NCBI RefSeq assembly: GCF_003387375.1
Contig: NZ_QUNG01000002.1
Coordinates: forward strand, 124,001 to 188,000
Reading direction: 5' to 3'
Length of the DNA stretch: 64,000 bases
From: Marinomonas pollencensis
GTDB lineage: Bacteria; Pseudomonadota; Gammaproteobacteria; Pseudomonadales; Marinomonadaceae
The notes beneath the pieces are model-generated. The model did not search any database and was not told where the DNA came from. It saw only the letters and a list, made by a program, of their open reading frames with translations. Below are positions 1 to 8,786 of the stretch, piece after piece. Position 1 is the stretch's first letter. The number at the start of each line of letters is the position of its first letter. A program made the translations under genes and the position numbers.

Positions 1-1851
1 TCGATTATTTCGTGGCATGAACCTCAGGAAGTCACTCGTTCCAGATGTGAGTCTGGCTGGAACAAAGTCGATTTCGATACTTGCAGCCGAGAAGTTCAGA
101 AGTGTTTGGCTCCTGCGAAACTGAGCGCTTCCTTGACCTTCTCCGGCAAGTTCTTAGAGCAAGACATTGTTCATCAATCAAGTGATCCGAGCATAGACCA
201 ATGCTTGATGCAAACGGATCAGTTTACTGCGGTGCAGTGGCAGTGTTTGGATACGGGCACAAAACGAATCGACGGGTTAACGGTTGGTAGTGGCGAGTTG
301 GCCAATCTTGGGAGCCTTTATCCAGCGGTTGTTTCGTCTCCTGCTCATTTAACCAGTCGCGGCAGCTCTGATGGACTGGGACTCTCATGCTGGAGGGCAA
401 GAGCAACCTACAATGCTTCGACTGCTCATCCAGAGTTCAACATGGGCAGCTCAGATAGCTGGGTAGATGCCAATGGTAATACACAAACCATCGTTAATAA
501 CGGACAAAACACGACCACCAATACGTGTGCCGCGCTAGAGCAAAACCCGGCCTGCCAGTATGTCAGAACCGAATGCACTGAAGGCGGGGCTGGTCATGAA
601 GGCTTCTGCTATATCCAAAGTCTGGTGTATGACTGCGGACAAAGCGTTGAAGTGCAAAATGCACGAATGGAAACTCAATACAACTGTGAGGGGCCAGTTC
701 GCTGTATGGGCACAGATTGTTTAGAGCCAGAGTCAATCAAGCAGGCTAACTTTGCAGAGGCCGCTGCGATGCTTAATGCGGCGCAGTTTATGACCAATGA
801 TATGTCATGCACAGGCGCTGATGGCCAAGATAACGTCGAGTGTACGGTCTTTAAAGGGAATGCTGGCCAGTGCAAAAAAGCCGTTGGCGGCATAGTAGAT
901 TGCTGTGAAAAGCCAAGTGGCGTGTCGTTATCGGATTACATCACGATGATAGTGGCGGTCAACAAGCTTGATACGGCAGTCATGGCCATGAATCCGTCGT
1001 CGGCAATCTATGGTTCGTGGAATACGCTCAGGGAACCGATCACTAGTACCTGGAGTGCGGTCAAAGAGCCCTTTGTGTCTGCATGGGACTCTCTTATGGG
1101 GGCTGGGCCATCAACGGCTGCTGGCGCGGGAGCGGAGCAAGCTGCGACTGGCTTCATGCAGGTGTTGACCAACAAAACGGCTGAGTGGGTAGGCTCTACC
1201 TTTGGTTCGGGGGCGCAATCGGCACTGTTTAGCAACGTTGGTGGCGCGGTTGGAGCCGATGGTGTCGTTTCGGGTGGTAACTTTGCGCTGGGTGGCGCTG
1301 CGGGCGCGGTTCTGAGTACGGTTATGACGGCCTACATGATTTATTCAGTCACCATGATCCTCATTCAGCTTATCTGGAAATGTGAGCAGAGTGAGTTTGA
1401 GATGAACGCTAAGCGGGTATTGAAGAGTTGCCACTATGTGGGCTCTTACTGCAAGTCTAAGTTCTTAGGTGCATGTGTTGAGAAACGGCAATCATATTGC
1501 TGCTTTACTTCGCCGCTTTCACGGATCATTCAAGAGCAAGTGCGTCCGCAATTGGGCCTTGGCTGGGGCAGTGCGAAATCTCCAAACTGTGAAGGATTGA
1601 CCGCGAGTCAGTTAAACCAGGTGGATTGGAGCCAAGTCAATCTGGATGAATGGATAGGTATTTTATCGATAACTGGCAACCTACCTGAAATACCGTCACT
1701 GGATCTCGAAAGACTCACTGGCTCAGGAAGTACGCTAAACGTTGATGGAAACCGTCAAAGTGCCGCAGACAGAGCTATTGAAAGGCTAAACGGAATGGAT
1801 GCTCAGAAACTGCGTCAGGAGGCTACGGAAGAAATTTCGGGAAATAAATGA
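1..1851 (+). CDS. traN: TraN-like mating-pair stabilisation protein, 5'-truncated by window edge
   Basis: Frame 1 is open from base 1 (no stop before TAA at 1849-1851), so the coding sequence enters the window from the left and an internal TTG at 106 is not the start. The visible part is about 616 residues, very rich in paired cysteines, with a glycine/alanine-rich segment and one hydrophobic stretch near the last third (around 1320-1370). This matches TraN of F-type conjugation systems, an outer-membrane protein that stabilises contact with the recipient. Position agrees with the SXT/R391 ICE order, where traN borders hotspot 4. Family call rests on cysteine pattern plus synteny with traF-traH-traG and setCD downstream. 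Confidence 0.85.
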   Translation, partial: SIISWHEPQEVTRSRCESGWNKVDFDTCSREVQKCLAPAKLSASLTFSGKFLEQDIVHQSSDPSIDQCLMQTDQFTAVQWQCLDTGTKRIDGLTVGSGELANLGSLYPAVVSSPAHLTSRGSSDGLGLSCWRARATYNASTAHPEFNMGSSDSWVDANGNTQTIVNNGQNTTTNTCAALEQNPACQYVRTECTEGGAGHEGFCYIQSLVYDCGQSVEVQNARMETQYNCEGPVRCMGTDCLEPESIKQANFAEAAAMLNAAQFMTNDMSCTGADGQDNVECTVFKGNAGQCKKAVGGIVDCCEKPSGVSLSDYITMIVAVNKLDTAVMAMNPSSAIYGSWNTLREPITSTWSAVKEPFVSAWDSLMGAGPSTAAGAGAEQAATGFMQVLTNKTAEWVGSTFGSGAQSALFSNVGGAVGADGVVSGGNFALGGAAGAVLSTVMTAYMIYSVTMILIQLIWKCEQSEFEMNAKRVLKSCHYVGSYCKSKFLGACVEKRQSYCCFTSPLSRIIQEQVRPQLGLGWGSAKSPNCEGLTASQLNQVDWSQVNLDEWIGILSITGNLPEIPSLDLERLTGSGSTLNVDGNRQSAADRAIERLNGMDAQKLRQEATEEISGNK

Positions 1852-1916
1852 GCGTTGTACCAGAGGTAGTTAGGGCTAAACTTTGGCTCAAACGGCTTTT
1901 CTTTAATATTCCAAAT

Positions 1917-1959
1917 TGGTTGCTTTAATGCGGTTTTCCGCTATAAAGTAACCATTTTT
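1917..1959 (+). terminator. Hairpin downstream of traN
   Basis: The arms TGGTTGCTTTA and TAAAGTAACCA pair (one G-T), with an inner GCGG-TTTT-CCGC stem, followed by a short T run. It is likely the terminator of the tra transcript. The rest of 1852-2109 shows no gene and is the left border of the hotspot 4 cargo. Confidence 0.6.
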
Positions 1960-2109
1960 GTACTTTGTGATTGCAGATCGAACATACTTCAGCTAACTCG
2001 GTTTTGCCCCATTATGAGTTTCAGGTACAGCAAGGCCCATAACTAAATCTAATGCTAAGTAACAAAAATTATCTGAATGTTAATAAATCCACTGGCTCTG
2101 CTACGTTCG

Positions 2110-2793
2110 CTAGGGCTGTCGATTTTCCTTTTCCATTATTTGTTGGGCAATCTCAATCATGCTGTTACTTACGATATCAGGCATCAAATAATATGAGTTA
2201 TAGGGTGCACCAGAACGATTAATATAAGCCGCTTTTAAACCGGCACTAAGTGCACCGTGGGTATCCCAATCATGGGTTGCAACAAGTCGTGCTTGAGAGG
2301 GGGCAATTTGTAGTTGTTGCAGTGCAAATAGATAAGCAGATTTGGATGGTTTAAACGTGTTGGCCTGCTCAACCGAAATGGTGTCGTCAAAATAATCCTT
2401 TAATCCTGCGAAAGACAACTGCGAGTTGAGAAGTTTAGTCGAAGAGTTTGATAGCGCCACTAACCTAAAGCCAGACAGTTTTAGCATATCCATCGCCGGT
2501 TTAACATCTTCATGAGCAGGTAATGCCGCAAGCGTGCTCAAAATATCTTGGTAGCCTTCATCTGAAATGGATTTATCTAGGCGACCAGCAAGAGCCTTTA
2601 ATGCCGTCAATGCAAGGCTTTTGAAATCACTATGGACCGTGGTAACTAGGCATACTGTTGATGAATGTAATAGCATAGAAAACCAAGTGGTCATATAGTC
2701 TTCGCTGCCAAAGTAATGATTAAACTTTGGCTTAAGCCGATTTAAGTCGAGTACGGTCTCATTGATATCGAATAAAATAGTTTGTACTGGCAT
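2110..2793 (-). CDS. Haloacid dehalogenase type II-like hydrolase
   Basis: 227 residues. The N-terminal FDINETVLD carries the HAD nucleophile aspartate (motif I). The central ALSNSSTKL fits motif II, the lysine in FKPSK motif III and the acidic ATHDWDTHGA motif IV. Closest in style to L-2-haloacid dehalogenases (usual length about 220-230), so dehalogenation or dephosphorylation of a small organic substrate in the cytoplasm is expected. The substrate cannot be read from sequence. It lies 61 bp downstream of the TetR gene on the same strand and is probably co-transcribed with it as part of the hotspot 4 cassette. Confidence 0.8.
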   Translation of the reverse strand: MPVQTILFDINETVLDLNRLKPKFNHYFGSEDYMTTWFSMLLHSSTVCLVTTVHSDFKSLALTALKALAGRLDKSISDEGYQDILSTLAALPAHEDVKPAMDMLKLSGFRLVALSNSSTKLLNSQLSFAGLKDYFDDTISVEQANTFKPSKSAYLFALQQLQIAPSQARLVATHDWDTHGALSAGLKAAYINRSGAPYNSYYLMPDIVSNSMIEIAQQIMEKENRQP

Positions 2794-2854
2794 AACATTT
2801 TCCTAGCAATTATGGAGTAGCTCTTAGTTACCTGACCTCAGTCGCTCAATGAAT

Positions 2855-3442
2855 TTAGGTAAATGGGTAATGGGTGAAAGTATCGTCTATCTTGGCGTTG
2901 AGTAGCGCTTTATCATTGTTCAATTTAGCGAAGGTACGCAAGCCTGTTATTTGAATTTGCACGTGACTCGCTAAGTCTTCAGCGTCTTTTGTTTGATCAA
3001 TTAGGCCTAGTGCTTGAGCTTCTTTAATCAACACCACGAATTCACGAGAAATTTCAGCAAGATGATCTTTAGTCACCTCAATTAAATCTTGATTCTCCGA
3101 GGTTAATTCCCCCATCGTTTTTGCTAGCATGCACACCCCGTTTGGAGCATCGGTTTGAGTATCGATAACCTGTGCTTTAACAAATGCCTTTATGGCGTTA
3201 ACTGGCGTGTCGCATTCTTCTTTTAAAGCTTCTAATTGCGCAAGCCCCATATCGGTATAGTTGCGAAGTGTCTCTTTAAACAAGCCCTCTTTACTGCCAA
3301 AGGCTGAATAAATACTCCCCGGCCGCATATCGATCTCGTCTTGTAGATTGCGCATTGAGGTGGCATGAAAGCCTTTCTTCCAATAAAGGTTAGTGGCTTT
3401 GTTCACCACTTCTCGCCGATCAAATTTTGCTGTCTTTGCCAT
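2855..3442 (-). CDS. TetR-family transcriptional regulator
   Basis: 195 residues. The N-terminal half-helix VVNKATNLYWKKGFHATSMR followed by GSIYSAFGSKEGLFKETLRN is a typical TetR helix-turn-helix (about residues 10-55). The C-terminal domain is helical and would bind a ligand. It is transcribed away from the AhpD-like gene, and three copies of a TGAAC-N4-GTTCA-type palindrome lie in the divergent promoter region, so it probably represses both itself and the rightward cargo operon. Inducer unknown; the neighbours suggest a reactive electrophile or oxidant. Confidence 0.9.
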   Translation of the reverse strand: MAKTAKFDRREVVNKATNLYWKKGFHATSMRNLQDEIDMRPGSIYSAFGSKEGLFKETLRNYTDMGLAQLEALKEECDTPVNAIKAFVKAQVIDTQTDAPNGVCMLAKTMGELTSENQDLIEVTKDHLAEISREFVVLIKEAQALGLIDQTKDAEDLASHVQIQITGLRTFAKLNNDKALLNAKIDDTFTHYPFT

Positions 3443-3466
3443 AGCTTTACTTAGTAATCAATTATA

Positions 3467-3480
3467 TGAACAGTCGTTCA
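3467..3480. promoter_or_regulatory. Putative TetR operator, copy 1
   Basis: TGAACAGTCGTTCA is a near-perfect palindrome located 25 bp upstream of the TetR start codon. It matches the two copies at 3599-3636, and is a likely autorepression site. Confidence 0.65.
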
Positions 3481-3597
3481 ATTATAACTATGGAGGTTAC
3501 GTAGGTAAAGAGAGTATGTTCAGTTCAATGACAGTACGGTTAAAGAAGAAAAAATTAAACTTAATAAAATCATAAGCATAATCGCCAATTAGCAATT

Positions 3598-3636
3598 TTG
3601 AACGATCGCTCAAATAAATGCTTGAACGATCGTTCA
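3598..3636. promoter_or_regulatory. Putative TetR operators, copies 2 and 3
   Basis: TTGAACGATCGCTCAA (3598-3613) and TGAACGATCGTTCA (3623-3636) are two palindromes of the same design, with centres 24 bp apart, just upstream of the cargo operon starting at 3736. The second is a perfect inverted repeat. Two adjacent sites about two helical turns apart fit cooperative repression of the rightward operon. Confidence 0.7.
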
Positions 3637-3735
3637 GGTTTAAGTATAGTTCTCCTCATCGACAGGGAATACAGCTTCCCACAATGGGGATAACAATAGA
3701 TGTCCCTTTATCTTAAAAAGATTGGAGTATACAAA

Positions 3736-4290
3736 ATGAGCAAATTTACCTTTCACACAGTAGAAACAGCACCAGAAAAAAGTAAACCAATGTTAGAAGG
3801 CGCGGTTAAGCAAATGGGCGCTGTACCGGGTTTATATGCTGTCATGGCTGAGTCTCCTGAAACCTTGAAAGCGTACCAACAGCTTCACCAGTTATTCATG
3901 AGCACTTCATTTGATGCCGAAGAGTTAACGGTAGTGTGGCAAACCATCAATGTTGAGCACGAATGTACTTTCTGCGTACCTGCACATACGGCAATTGCAC
4001 ACTCTATGAAAGTCGATCCTGCATTAACCGAAGCACTGCGTAACGAAGAAGCCATGCCAACAGCAAAACTTCAGGCATTGCATGACTTTACCTTAGCAAT
4101 GGTGCGTGAGCGCGGTAACGTGTCTGACCAACAAATGGACACCTTTTTTGCCGCAGGTTACGGCCAGCAGCAAGTGCTTGAGATTATCCTAGGTCTATCG
4201 CAAAAGGTGATCAGCAACTACACCAACCACGTAGCCAAAACACCTGCTGGCCCAATGTTTGAAAAATTTGCTTGGTCTAAAAAAGCATAA
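3736..4290 (+). CDS. Carboxymuconolactone decarboxylase / AhpD-like protein
   Basis: 184 residues from the ATG at 3736, chosen because GGAG at 3724-3727 sits 8 bases upstream; an upstream in-frame ATG at 3700 lacks a ribosome site. The motif ECTFCVPAH gives the CxxCxxxH of AhpD-like alkylhydroperoxidases, implying a thiol-based peroxidase or disulfide reductase activity. First gene of the operator-controlled hotspot 4 operon, followed by the SDR and two thiol-redox genes. Similar carboxymuconolactone decarboxylase annotations are common for this fold, but the CxxC favours a redox role. Confidence 0.82.
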   Translation: MSKFTFHTVETAPEKSKPMLEGAVKQMGAVPGLYAVMAESPETLKAYQQLHQLFMSTSFDAEELTVVWQTINVEHECTFCVPAHTAIAHSMKVDPALTEALRNEEAMPTAKLQALHDFTLAMVRERGNVSDQQMDTFFAAGYGQQQVLEIILGLSQKVISNYTNHVAKTPAGPMFEKFAWSKKA

Positions 4291-4344
4291 TCAATTCGGT
4301 ATCTCAGCTTAATTTAAATCTGGCTTAGCCAGTGGAGTATTTAT

Positions 4345-5145
4345 ATGTCTTTTAACTTTAAACAAAAATATGGCGGTTGGGCATTGGTCACAGGTGCTAC
4401 CTCTGGGATCGGCGAACAAATGGCGCAACAGTTAGCCGAAGACGGCATGAATATTGTTTTGGTGGCTCGTCGCGAACAAGAGTTAAAGGAATATGCTCAA
4501 ACACTAGCAAGTCAGTATTCGGTTGAGACAGACGTGATTGTGGCGGATCTGTCGACGCAAGATGGTGTTGATAAGATCAAAGCTACTGAACATGACATTG
4601 GATTAATTGCTTTGTCTGCTGGTCTTGAAACCAATGGTGCTTTTGAAAAGTTGGATTTAGATGCCGAGCGTCGCTTGTTGCATGTGAATGTGAATTCGGT
4701 GATGGAGTTAAGCCACCACTTTAGTAACACCATGATCGCTCGAGGAAAAGGCGGTATTTTGTTGGTTGCGAGTATGTTTGGCCAAATGGCATCCCCTTAT
4801 TTTTCAACCTATGCTGGCTCTAAATCGTTTGTGATTAATTTTGGTCAATCGCTTTATGCAGAACTTAAATCTAAGGGGGTTGATGTGAGTGTCTTGTCAC
4901 CGGGGTTAACCAAAACACCGATGGCGGTGAGCACTGGCGTAAACTGGAAAAAAGTCCCTATGGCAGCAAGAGCGCCAGAGAAAGTGGCAAAAGTTGGTTT
5001 GCAAGGTGTTGGTAAACGTGTACTGACCGTACCGGGCCTGCGTAACAACATCATGGCATTTATGGCGGATTTAACGCCCCGTAAGATAATGGCACTTTCA
5101 ATGCAAAAAATCTTGAACGGTGCACTGGATGCTAAGCGCCTATAA
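4345..5145 (+). CDS. Short-chain dehydrogenase/reductase (SDR)
   Basis: 266 residues. The glycine motif TGATSGIGEQ near the N-terminus binds NAD(P)H. VADLS follows the fourth strand, and the active-site serine (VASMFG) and YAGSK give the catalytic Ser-Tyr-Lys. It resembles cytoplasmic 'classical' SDRs with a short C-terminal extension containing a hydrophobic stretch. It starts 54 bp after the AhpD-like gene and is probably in the same operon. A carbonyl or quinone substrate is plausible but not visible. Confidence 0.85.
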   Translation: MSFNFKQKYGGWALVTGATSGIGEQMAQQLAEDGMNIVLVARREQELKEYAQTLASQYSVETDVIVADLSTQDGVDKIKATEHDIGLIALSAGLETNGAFEKLDLDAERRLLHVNVNSVMELSHHFSNTMIARGKGGILLVASMFGQMASPYFSTYAGSKSFVINFGQSLYAELKSKGVDVSVLSPGLTKTPMAVSTGVNWKKVPMAARAPEKVAKVGLQGVGKRVLTVPGLRNNIMAFMADLTPRKIMALSMQKILNGALDAKRL

Positions 5146-5166
5146 ACCTGTTAAATCTTAAGTTTT

Positions 5167-5194
5167 AAAGGCTTGCGTGTTGCAAGCTTTTTTT
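5167..5194 (+). terminator. Rho-independent terminator after the SDR gene
   Basis: The stem GGCTTGC / GCAAGCT(T) with a GTGTT loop is followed by a run of seven T. It separates the SDR gene from the DsbA-like gene, so the cassette may have partial transcript ends here. Confidence 0.75.
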
Positions 5195-5205
5195 ATTGGA
5201 ATTGA

Positions 5206-5871
5206 ATGATGAACAATAGAATAAAACTCGACATTATTTCTGATGTAGTTTGCCCTTGGTGTATTGTAGGTTATAAGCACCTTGAAACTGCCATCGAAGA
5301 ATTAGGCATCAAAGATCGAATAGATATTGAATGGCAGCCCTTTGAATTGAATCCTGATATGACTGAAAAAGGTGAAAACCTTCGTGATCACGTAGCCCGC
5401 AAGTATGGGTCATCACGTGAAGATAGCGACAGAGCACGTGAAAACATAACGAAACAGGGGGCGCAATACGGTTTTAAGTTTGATTACTTTGAAGATATGA
5501 AAATGGTCAACACGCTTAATGCCCACGTGTTATTAGATCATGCCAAACCATTGGGTTTGCAACATCAGCTAAAAATGCGCCTATTTTCAGCATTTTTTAC
5601 TGAGCACAAAGATGTATCTAACCGTGAAGTCTTGCTTAATGAGGCAGAAGCGGTAGGTATTGAGAGAAAGCCCGCTGAGCTTGCTTTGGATAATCCACAG
5701 CTCAAACGTGAGATCCAAGAAATTGAATCTCAGTGGCACCAAATGGGCATCAGTGGTGTACCAACAGTAGTATTTAACCGAGAGAGTGCACTTACCGGTG
5801 CTCACCCTCAAGAGTCTTTCAAACAAGCTTTGCAACAGCTAGTGGCTGAGAATGGTAGAGCAGATGATTGA
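5206..5871 (+). CDS. DsbA-family (FrnE-like) thiol oxidoreductase
   Basis: 221 residues with no signal peptide, so probably cytoplasmic. The N-terminal DIISDVVCPWCIVGYKHLE carries the CPWC active site of the FrnE/2-hydroxychromene isomerase branch of the DsbA family, and the cis-proline loop GISGVPTVVF is present near residue 187. Usual family length is about 210-220. Start ATG at 5206 or 5209. It overlaps the next gene by a few bases, indicating coupled translation with the peroxiredoxin-like protein. Confidence 0.85.
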   Translation: MMNNRIKLDIISDVVCPWCIVGYKHLETAIEELGIKDRIDIEWQPFELNPDMTEKGENLRDHVARKYGSSREDSDRARENITKQGAQYGFKFDYFEDMKMVNTLNAHVLLDHAKPLGLQHQLKMRLFSAFFTEHKDVSNREVLLNEAEAVGIERKPAELALDNPQLKREIQEIESQWHQMGISGVPTVVFNRESALTGAHPQESFKQALQQLVAENGRADD

Positions 5872-6673
5872 TATCTATATTTCGTTAGTGGCGGCATTGA
5901 GCACTATAGCAGGAGCGTTCAGTTACTTCTCCAAAGTGAAAAATCGTCAAACACCGAAGATGCCCCTGCTTTTTATTATGAGCCTTATTGTTGGGTCAGT
6001 ATTCGGTGTAGCAGCTTTATATGTAACGGCTCAATCCCCGTCTTGGAGCACGATTGTGGTCATATTGCTCGCAACTATGCCTGTCATGATGAGTGCGGTG
6101 TTCTATAAAACCTTTAAAGAGTCAAAATCACCCCTTGGAGATATTCAAGTTCAGGTCGGAGATAAGGTGTTACCTTTTGCTGCAACAAGGGAAAATGGTA
6201 GTGAATTTACCCATGAGGAACTAAAAGGCCAGCGTATATTGTTGAAGTTTTTTAGAGGCTCTTGGTGCCCATATTGCAGTATGGAGCTTAAAATGTTTGA
6301 GGAAATGAAGCCTATCTTTGACCGTTTTAATGTCAAAATTGTGGCTTTATCTAACGATGAAGTCGCTGCTGCTCAGAAACATCAACAACGTGACCACTTA
6401 ACCCACGAAATTCTGTCTGATCCCGACTTGAAGGTGATAAAAAAGTATGGTGTAGAACATCATAAAGCACTCGGTGGTGATGGCGTATCAAGTATGACTT
6501 TATTTGGGTTACCCTTTCCGACCAAAATGAAGTACAAACCCATGGCGATACCCACATCTATCTTAATCGATGAGTATGGTGTCATACAGTGGATTGACCA
6601 AGCGGAAGATGTTCGGTTGCGGGCGAGTGAAGAGAAGTTACTGGCTGCCCTTAACGCCTCTTTTGCTAATTAA
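5864..6673 (+). CDS. Membrane-anchored AhpC/TSA (peroxiredoxin-like) protein
   Basis: About 269 residues from ATG 5864, overlapping the preceding stop; an upstream ATG at 5852 is also possible. About three N-terminal transmembrane segments (first 90 residues) precede a thioredoxin-fold domain with GSWCPYC, the peroxidatic CxxC typical of AhpC/TSA and Bcp-like proteins, and IPTSILIDEYGVI with the cis-proline. It probably reduces peroxides or alkyl hydroperoxides at the membrane. The fusion of a membrane anchor to this fold is less common. Ends 4 bases into the convergent LysR gene. Confidence 0.78.
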   Translation: MIDIYISLVAALSTIAGAFSYFSKVKNRQTPKMPLLFIMSLIVGSVFGVAALYVTAQSPSWSTIVVILLATMPVMMSAVFYKTFKESKSPLGDIQVQVGDKVLPFAATRENGSEFTHEELKGQRILLKFFRGSWCPYCSMELKMFEEMKPIFDRFNVKIVALSNDEVAAAQKHQQRDHLTHEILSDPDLKVIKKYGVEHHKALGGDGVSSMTLFGLPFPTKMKYKPMAIPTSILIDEYGVIQWIDQAEDVRLRASEEKLLAALNASFAN

Positions 6674-7587
6674 CTGAACATATCTTGCCACAATGACTCC
6701 GCATTGTGGCTCATGCTATCAAAGATGAGATCTCTAAATGCGACCACGCGTGAGGCGATCATCTTTCTATCTGTCCATACCAAATACGCTGTGCCTTTTG
6801 GGCACTCAACGCCGGGTAATACCGGCTCCAGTTTATCCTGTGAAGCTAGGTGCTCTAGTGCCACTTTTGGCATCAAACAAATCCCCGCACCGCCTATCGC
6901 TGCTTGAATATTCAACCTTAAGCTATTAATCGAGTATTTGGGTTTTATTGGTATTTTGATTGTCTCAAGGTTCTCTTTTAGTAACCAGTAAGGGAAATTG
7001 TTACCGGCCAATACATTGTGTTCGAGTAAATCTCTCGCCCTTTCTGGCTTACCTCTTTGGGCTAAATAGCTTTTTGAAGCAGCTAATGCCAATTCAGTTT
7101 CAAATAGTTTACGTTGTACCAAGTGAGAGTCTGTCGCTGACATAGTGACAATTGCTAAATCGATTTGTTCAGAAATGAACGCTTCAGCATCGGATGCAAA
7201 ATGGACATGAATATTCACTTTAGGGTGCAGGGTCATAAACTCCAAAGCAAGCTTTTGTAAGAAAAAATCAGCAAAGGGTTCTGGGCACGATATATGAATA
7301 TCTCCAGTGAGTACTCCTTGAGCATTTGAAAGGCTTAGCCATTGTTGGTCAAGTCCATGAAACAAGCTTGAGAACTTGTTATATATCTCTTCACCAGCAT
7401 TGGTCAGCTGGAATTTTTTGGAATCCCGGTGAAGCAGTTTCTCATTGAGCTGCCCTTCCAAATTCGACACCGAACGCGACACGGTAGGGGCTGAGGTGTT
7501 GGCTTTTACACTCGCTGCTGCAAAGCCTCCACATTCAACAGAGAGGCAGAACCAATAGAGGTTTGTCATGTTTTTTGTACTGATCAT
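6670..7587 (-). CDS. LysR-family transcriptional regulator
   Basis: 305 residues from the ATG whose complement begins at 7587; this is preferred over an upstream TTG because AAGAGAG lies 8 bases before it. N-terminal winged helix (NLYWFCLSVECGGFAAASVK then APTVSRSVSNLE), C-terminal periplasmic-binding-protein-like effector domain (IHISCPEP, IDLAIVTM). It is divergent from the DUF2798-like gene at 7714, with a 126 bp shared promoter region, so it likely controls the two small membrane proteins. Confidence 0.88.
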   Translation of the reverse strand: MISTKNMTNLYWFCLSVECGGFAAASVKANTSAPTVSRSVSNLEGQLNEKLLHRDSKKFQLTNAGEEIYNKFSSLFHGLDQQWLSLSNAQGVLTGDIHISCPEPFADFFLQKLALEFMTLHPKVNIHVHFASDAEAFISEQIDLAIVTMSATDSHLVQRKLFETELALAASKSYLAQRGKPERARDLLEHNVLAGNNFPYWLLKENLETIKIPIKPKYSINSLRLNIQAAIGGAGICLMPKVALEHLASQDKLEPVLPGVECPKGTAYLVWTDRKMIASRVVAFRDLIFDSMSHNAESLWQDMFS

Positions 7588-7713
7588 CGCGATTACTCTC
7601 TTAACCAAGAGTACATAAATGTACTTTTAAAAAACACTATTGTCTATTTTTGAATTCATTGTATCTGCGTATACTTCCCTTATCGAACGGCCTAACGGCC
7701 TAAAAAATACTGG

Positions 7714-7968
7714 ATGAAAATGACAATGAAAAAATTCGACCGCAAATATCAATACCCACTCATGATGTCTATGGTACTGCCAACAATGCTTCTTGGTATG
7801 TCAGGCATTATGGCGTTCCGCAATCTTCCTGTAGGCGCTGACTTTTTCTCTGCATGGGGAGGAGCAATTGCTCAAGTTGTGCCTCCAGCGTTATTGCTGC
7901 TTGCAGTTGTTGCACCGATTGTGCGCTTGTTTGTCACCAAGGTACTTCTTAAGCCAGAACAAGCTTAA
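7714..7968 (+). CDS. DUF2798-like small membrane protein
   Basis: 84 residues, two transmembrane helices (about 17-35 and 50-72), Lys/Phe-rich N-terminus FDRKYQYPLMMS. The pattern matches DUF2798, a family with no assigned function often found next to LysR regulators. In-frame ATGs at 7714, 7720 and 7726 make the exact start uncertain. Divergent from the LysR gene. Confidence 0.75.
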   Translation: MKMTMKKFDRKYQYPLMMSMVLPTMLLGMSGIMAFRNLPVGADFFSAWGGAIAQVVPPALLLLAVVAPIVRLFVTKVLLKPEQA

Positions 7969-8007
7969 CCCAATTGCTTTCTTTAAATTAACGTTACTTT
8001 GGAGTAC

Positions 8008-8511
8008 ATGATGAACCAACAAATATTATTAGAAGCGACAATGATTGGTACAATGTTTCTCATTACTGCTGGCTATTTTATCCGATCTAAAGAAAGTGCG
8101 AGTAAAAAAGCAATAAACTTCGTTACAGCACTACTTGGTGGCTTTATGGTGATGGCAGGAACTGCCAAATTTTTCTTACCCTTCGCTGATATCTTTGCTG
8201 CGCAAATTGAGCTAAGTGGTTTGCCGTTCCCTGTTTTGTCAAAGTTTGCAGGGCAAATGGGTGAGATTTTTGCTGGAGCCCTGTTCTTACTTGTTCTGAC
8301 GGAAGGTAAACTCATCTCATCTAAAGTTGCAGATGTAATCATTAACCTAGCAACGCTACTTACGGTGGTTATTATGAGCGTAGCAGTTTATGTACACCTG
8401 TCGCCAAATGTGCCAGCTGAAGTATTACCGTTGCAATCTAAACCACCGGTGCTGACTTTAATTGTGATGCTTGTCGCTTTGGGGTTGTGGTGGAGAAAAA
8501 AGAAAGCGTAA
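8008..8511 (+). CDS. DoxX-like integral membrane protein
   Basis: About 167 residues; ATG 8008 or 8011 is preferred because GGAG sits at 8001-8004, whereas the longer TTG frame would overlap the ribosome site. Four predicted transmembrane helices, with VMAGTAKFF and SKFAGQMGEIFAG resembling DoxX/DoxD-type proteins. Function unknown; in other bacteria some DoxX proteins work in membrane redox balance, which would fit this cargo. Last gene of the hotspot 4 cassette. Confidence 0.65.
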   Translation: MMNQQILLEATMIGTMFLITAGYFIRSKESASKKAINFVTALLGGFMVMAGTAKFFLPFADIFAAQIELSGLPFPVLSKFAGQMGEIFAGALFLLVLTEGKLISSKVADVIINLATLLTVVIMSVAVYVHLSPNVPAEVLPLQSKPPVLTLIVMLVALGLWWRKKKA

Positions 8512-8743
8512 ATTTGATTGATAGTAATTGTAGGGCTCTTTTCATTGTCTGATACAGAGAACACTAGTCAGTATAAGAGCCGCTACTTAGTTTGGGACGG
8601 GTATGTCATAAATTGGTAAATTTGCCTGTGATTAAGGTATTGAACAATACCTCAGTTAATCCGACAACTGCTAAATTAGCAAAACCTATAACTCACTCCT
8701 GTCCAAAACTGTGTTACAAAGTCCACAACACCAAATTTTGAAG

Positions 8744-8762
8744 AGCCCCTTCCAGAGGGGCT
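8744..8762 (-). terminator. Hairpin at the 3' end of the s063-like gene
   Basis: AGCCCCT-TCCAG-AGGGGCT is a perfect 7 bp stem 24 bases past the s063-like stop codon on the minus strand. The T content after it is weak, so the terminator role is moderate. The 8512-8743 stretch holds no gene I can support and is the right border of hotspot 4. Confidence 0.5.
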
Positions 8763-8786
8763 GTGTGATGGTGGGAGCCTAGCTGG

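Noticed and set aside
8400-8743. Additional cargo gene at the end of hotspot 4
   Set aside because: After the DoxX-like stop at 8511 no frame has both a start with ribosome site and protein-like composition.
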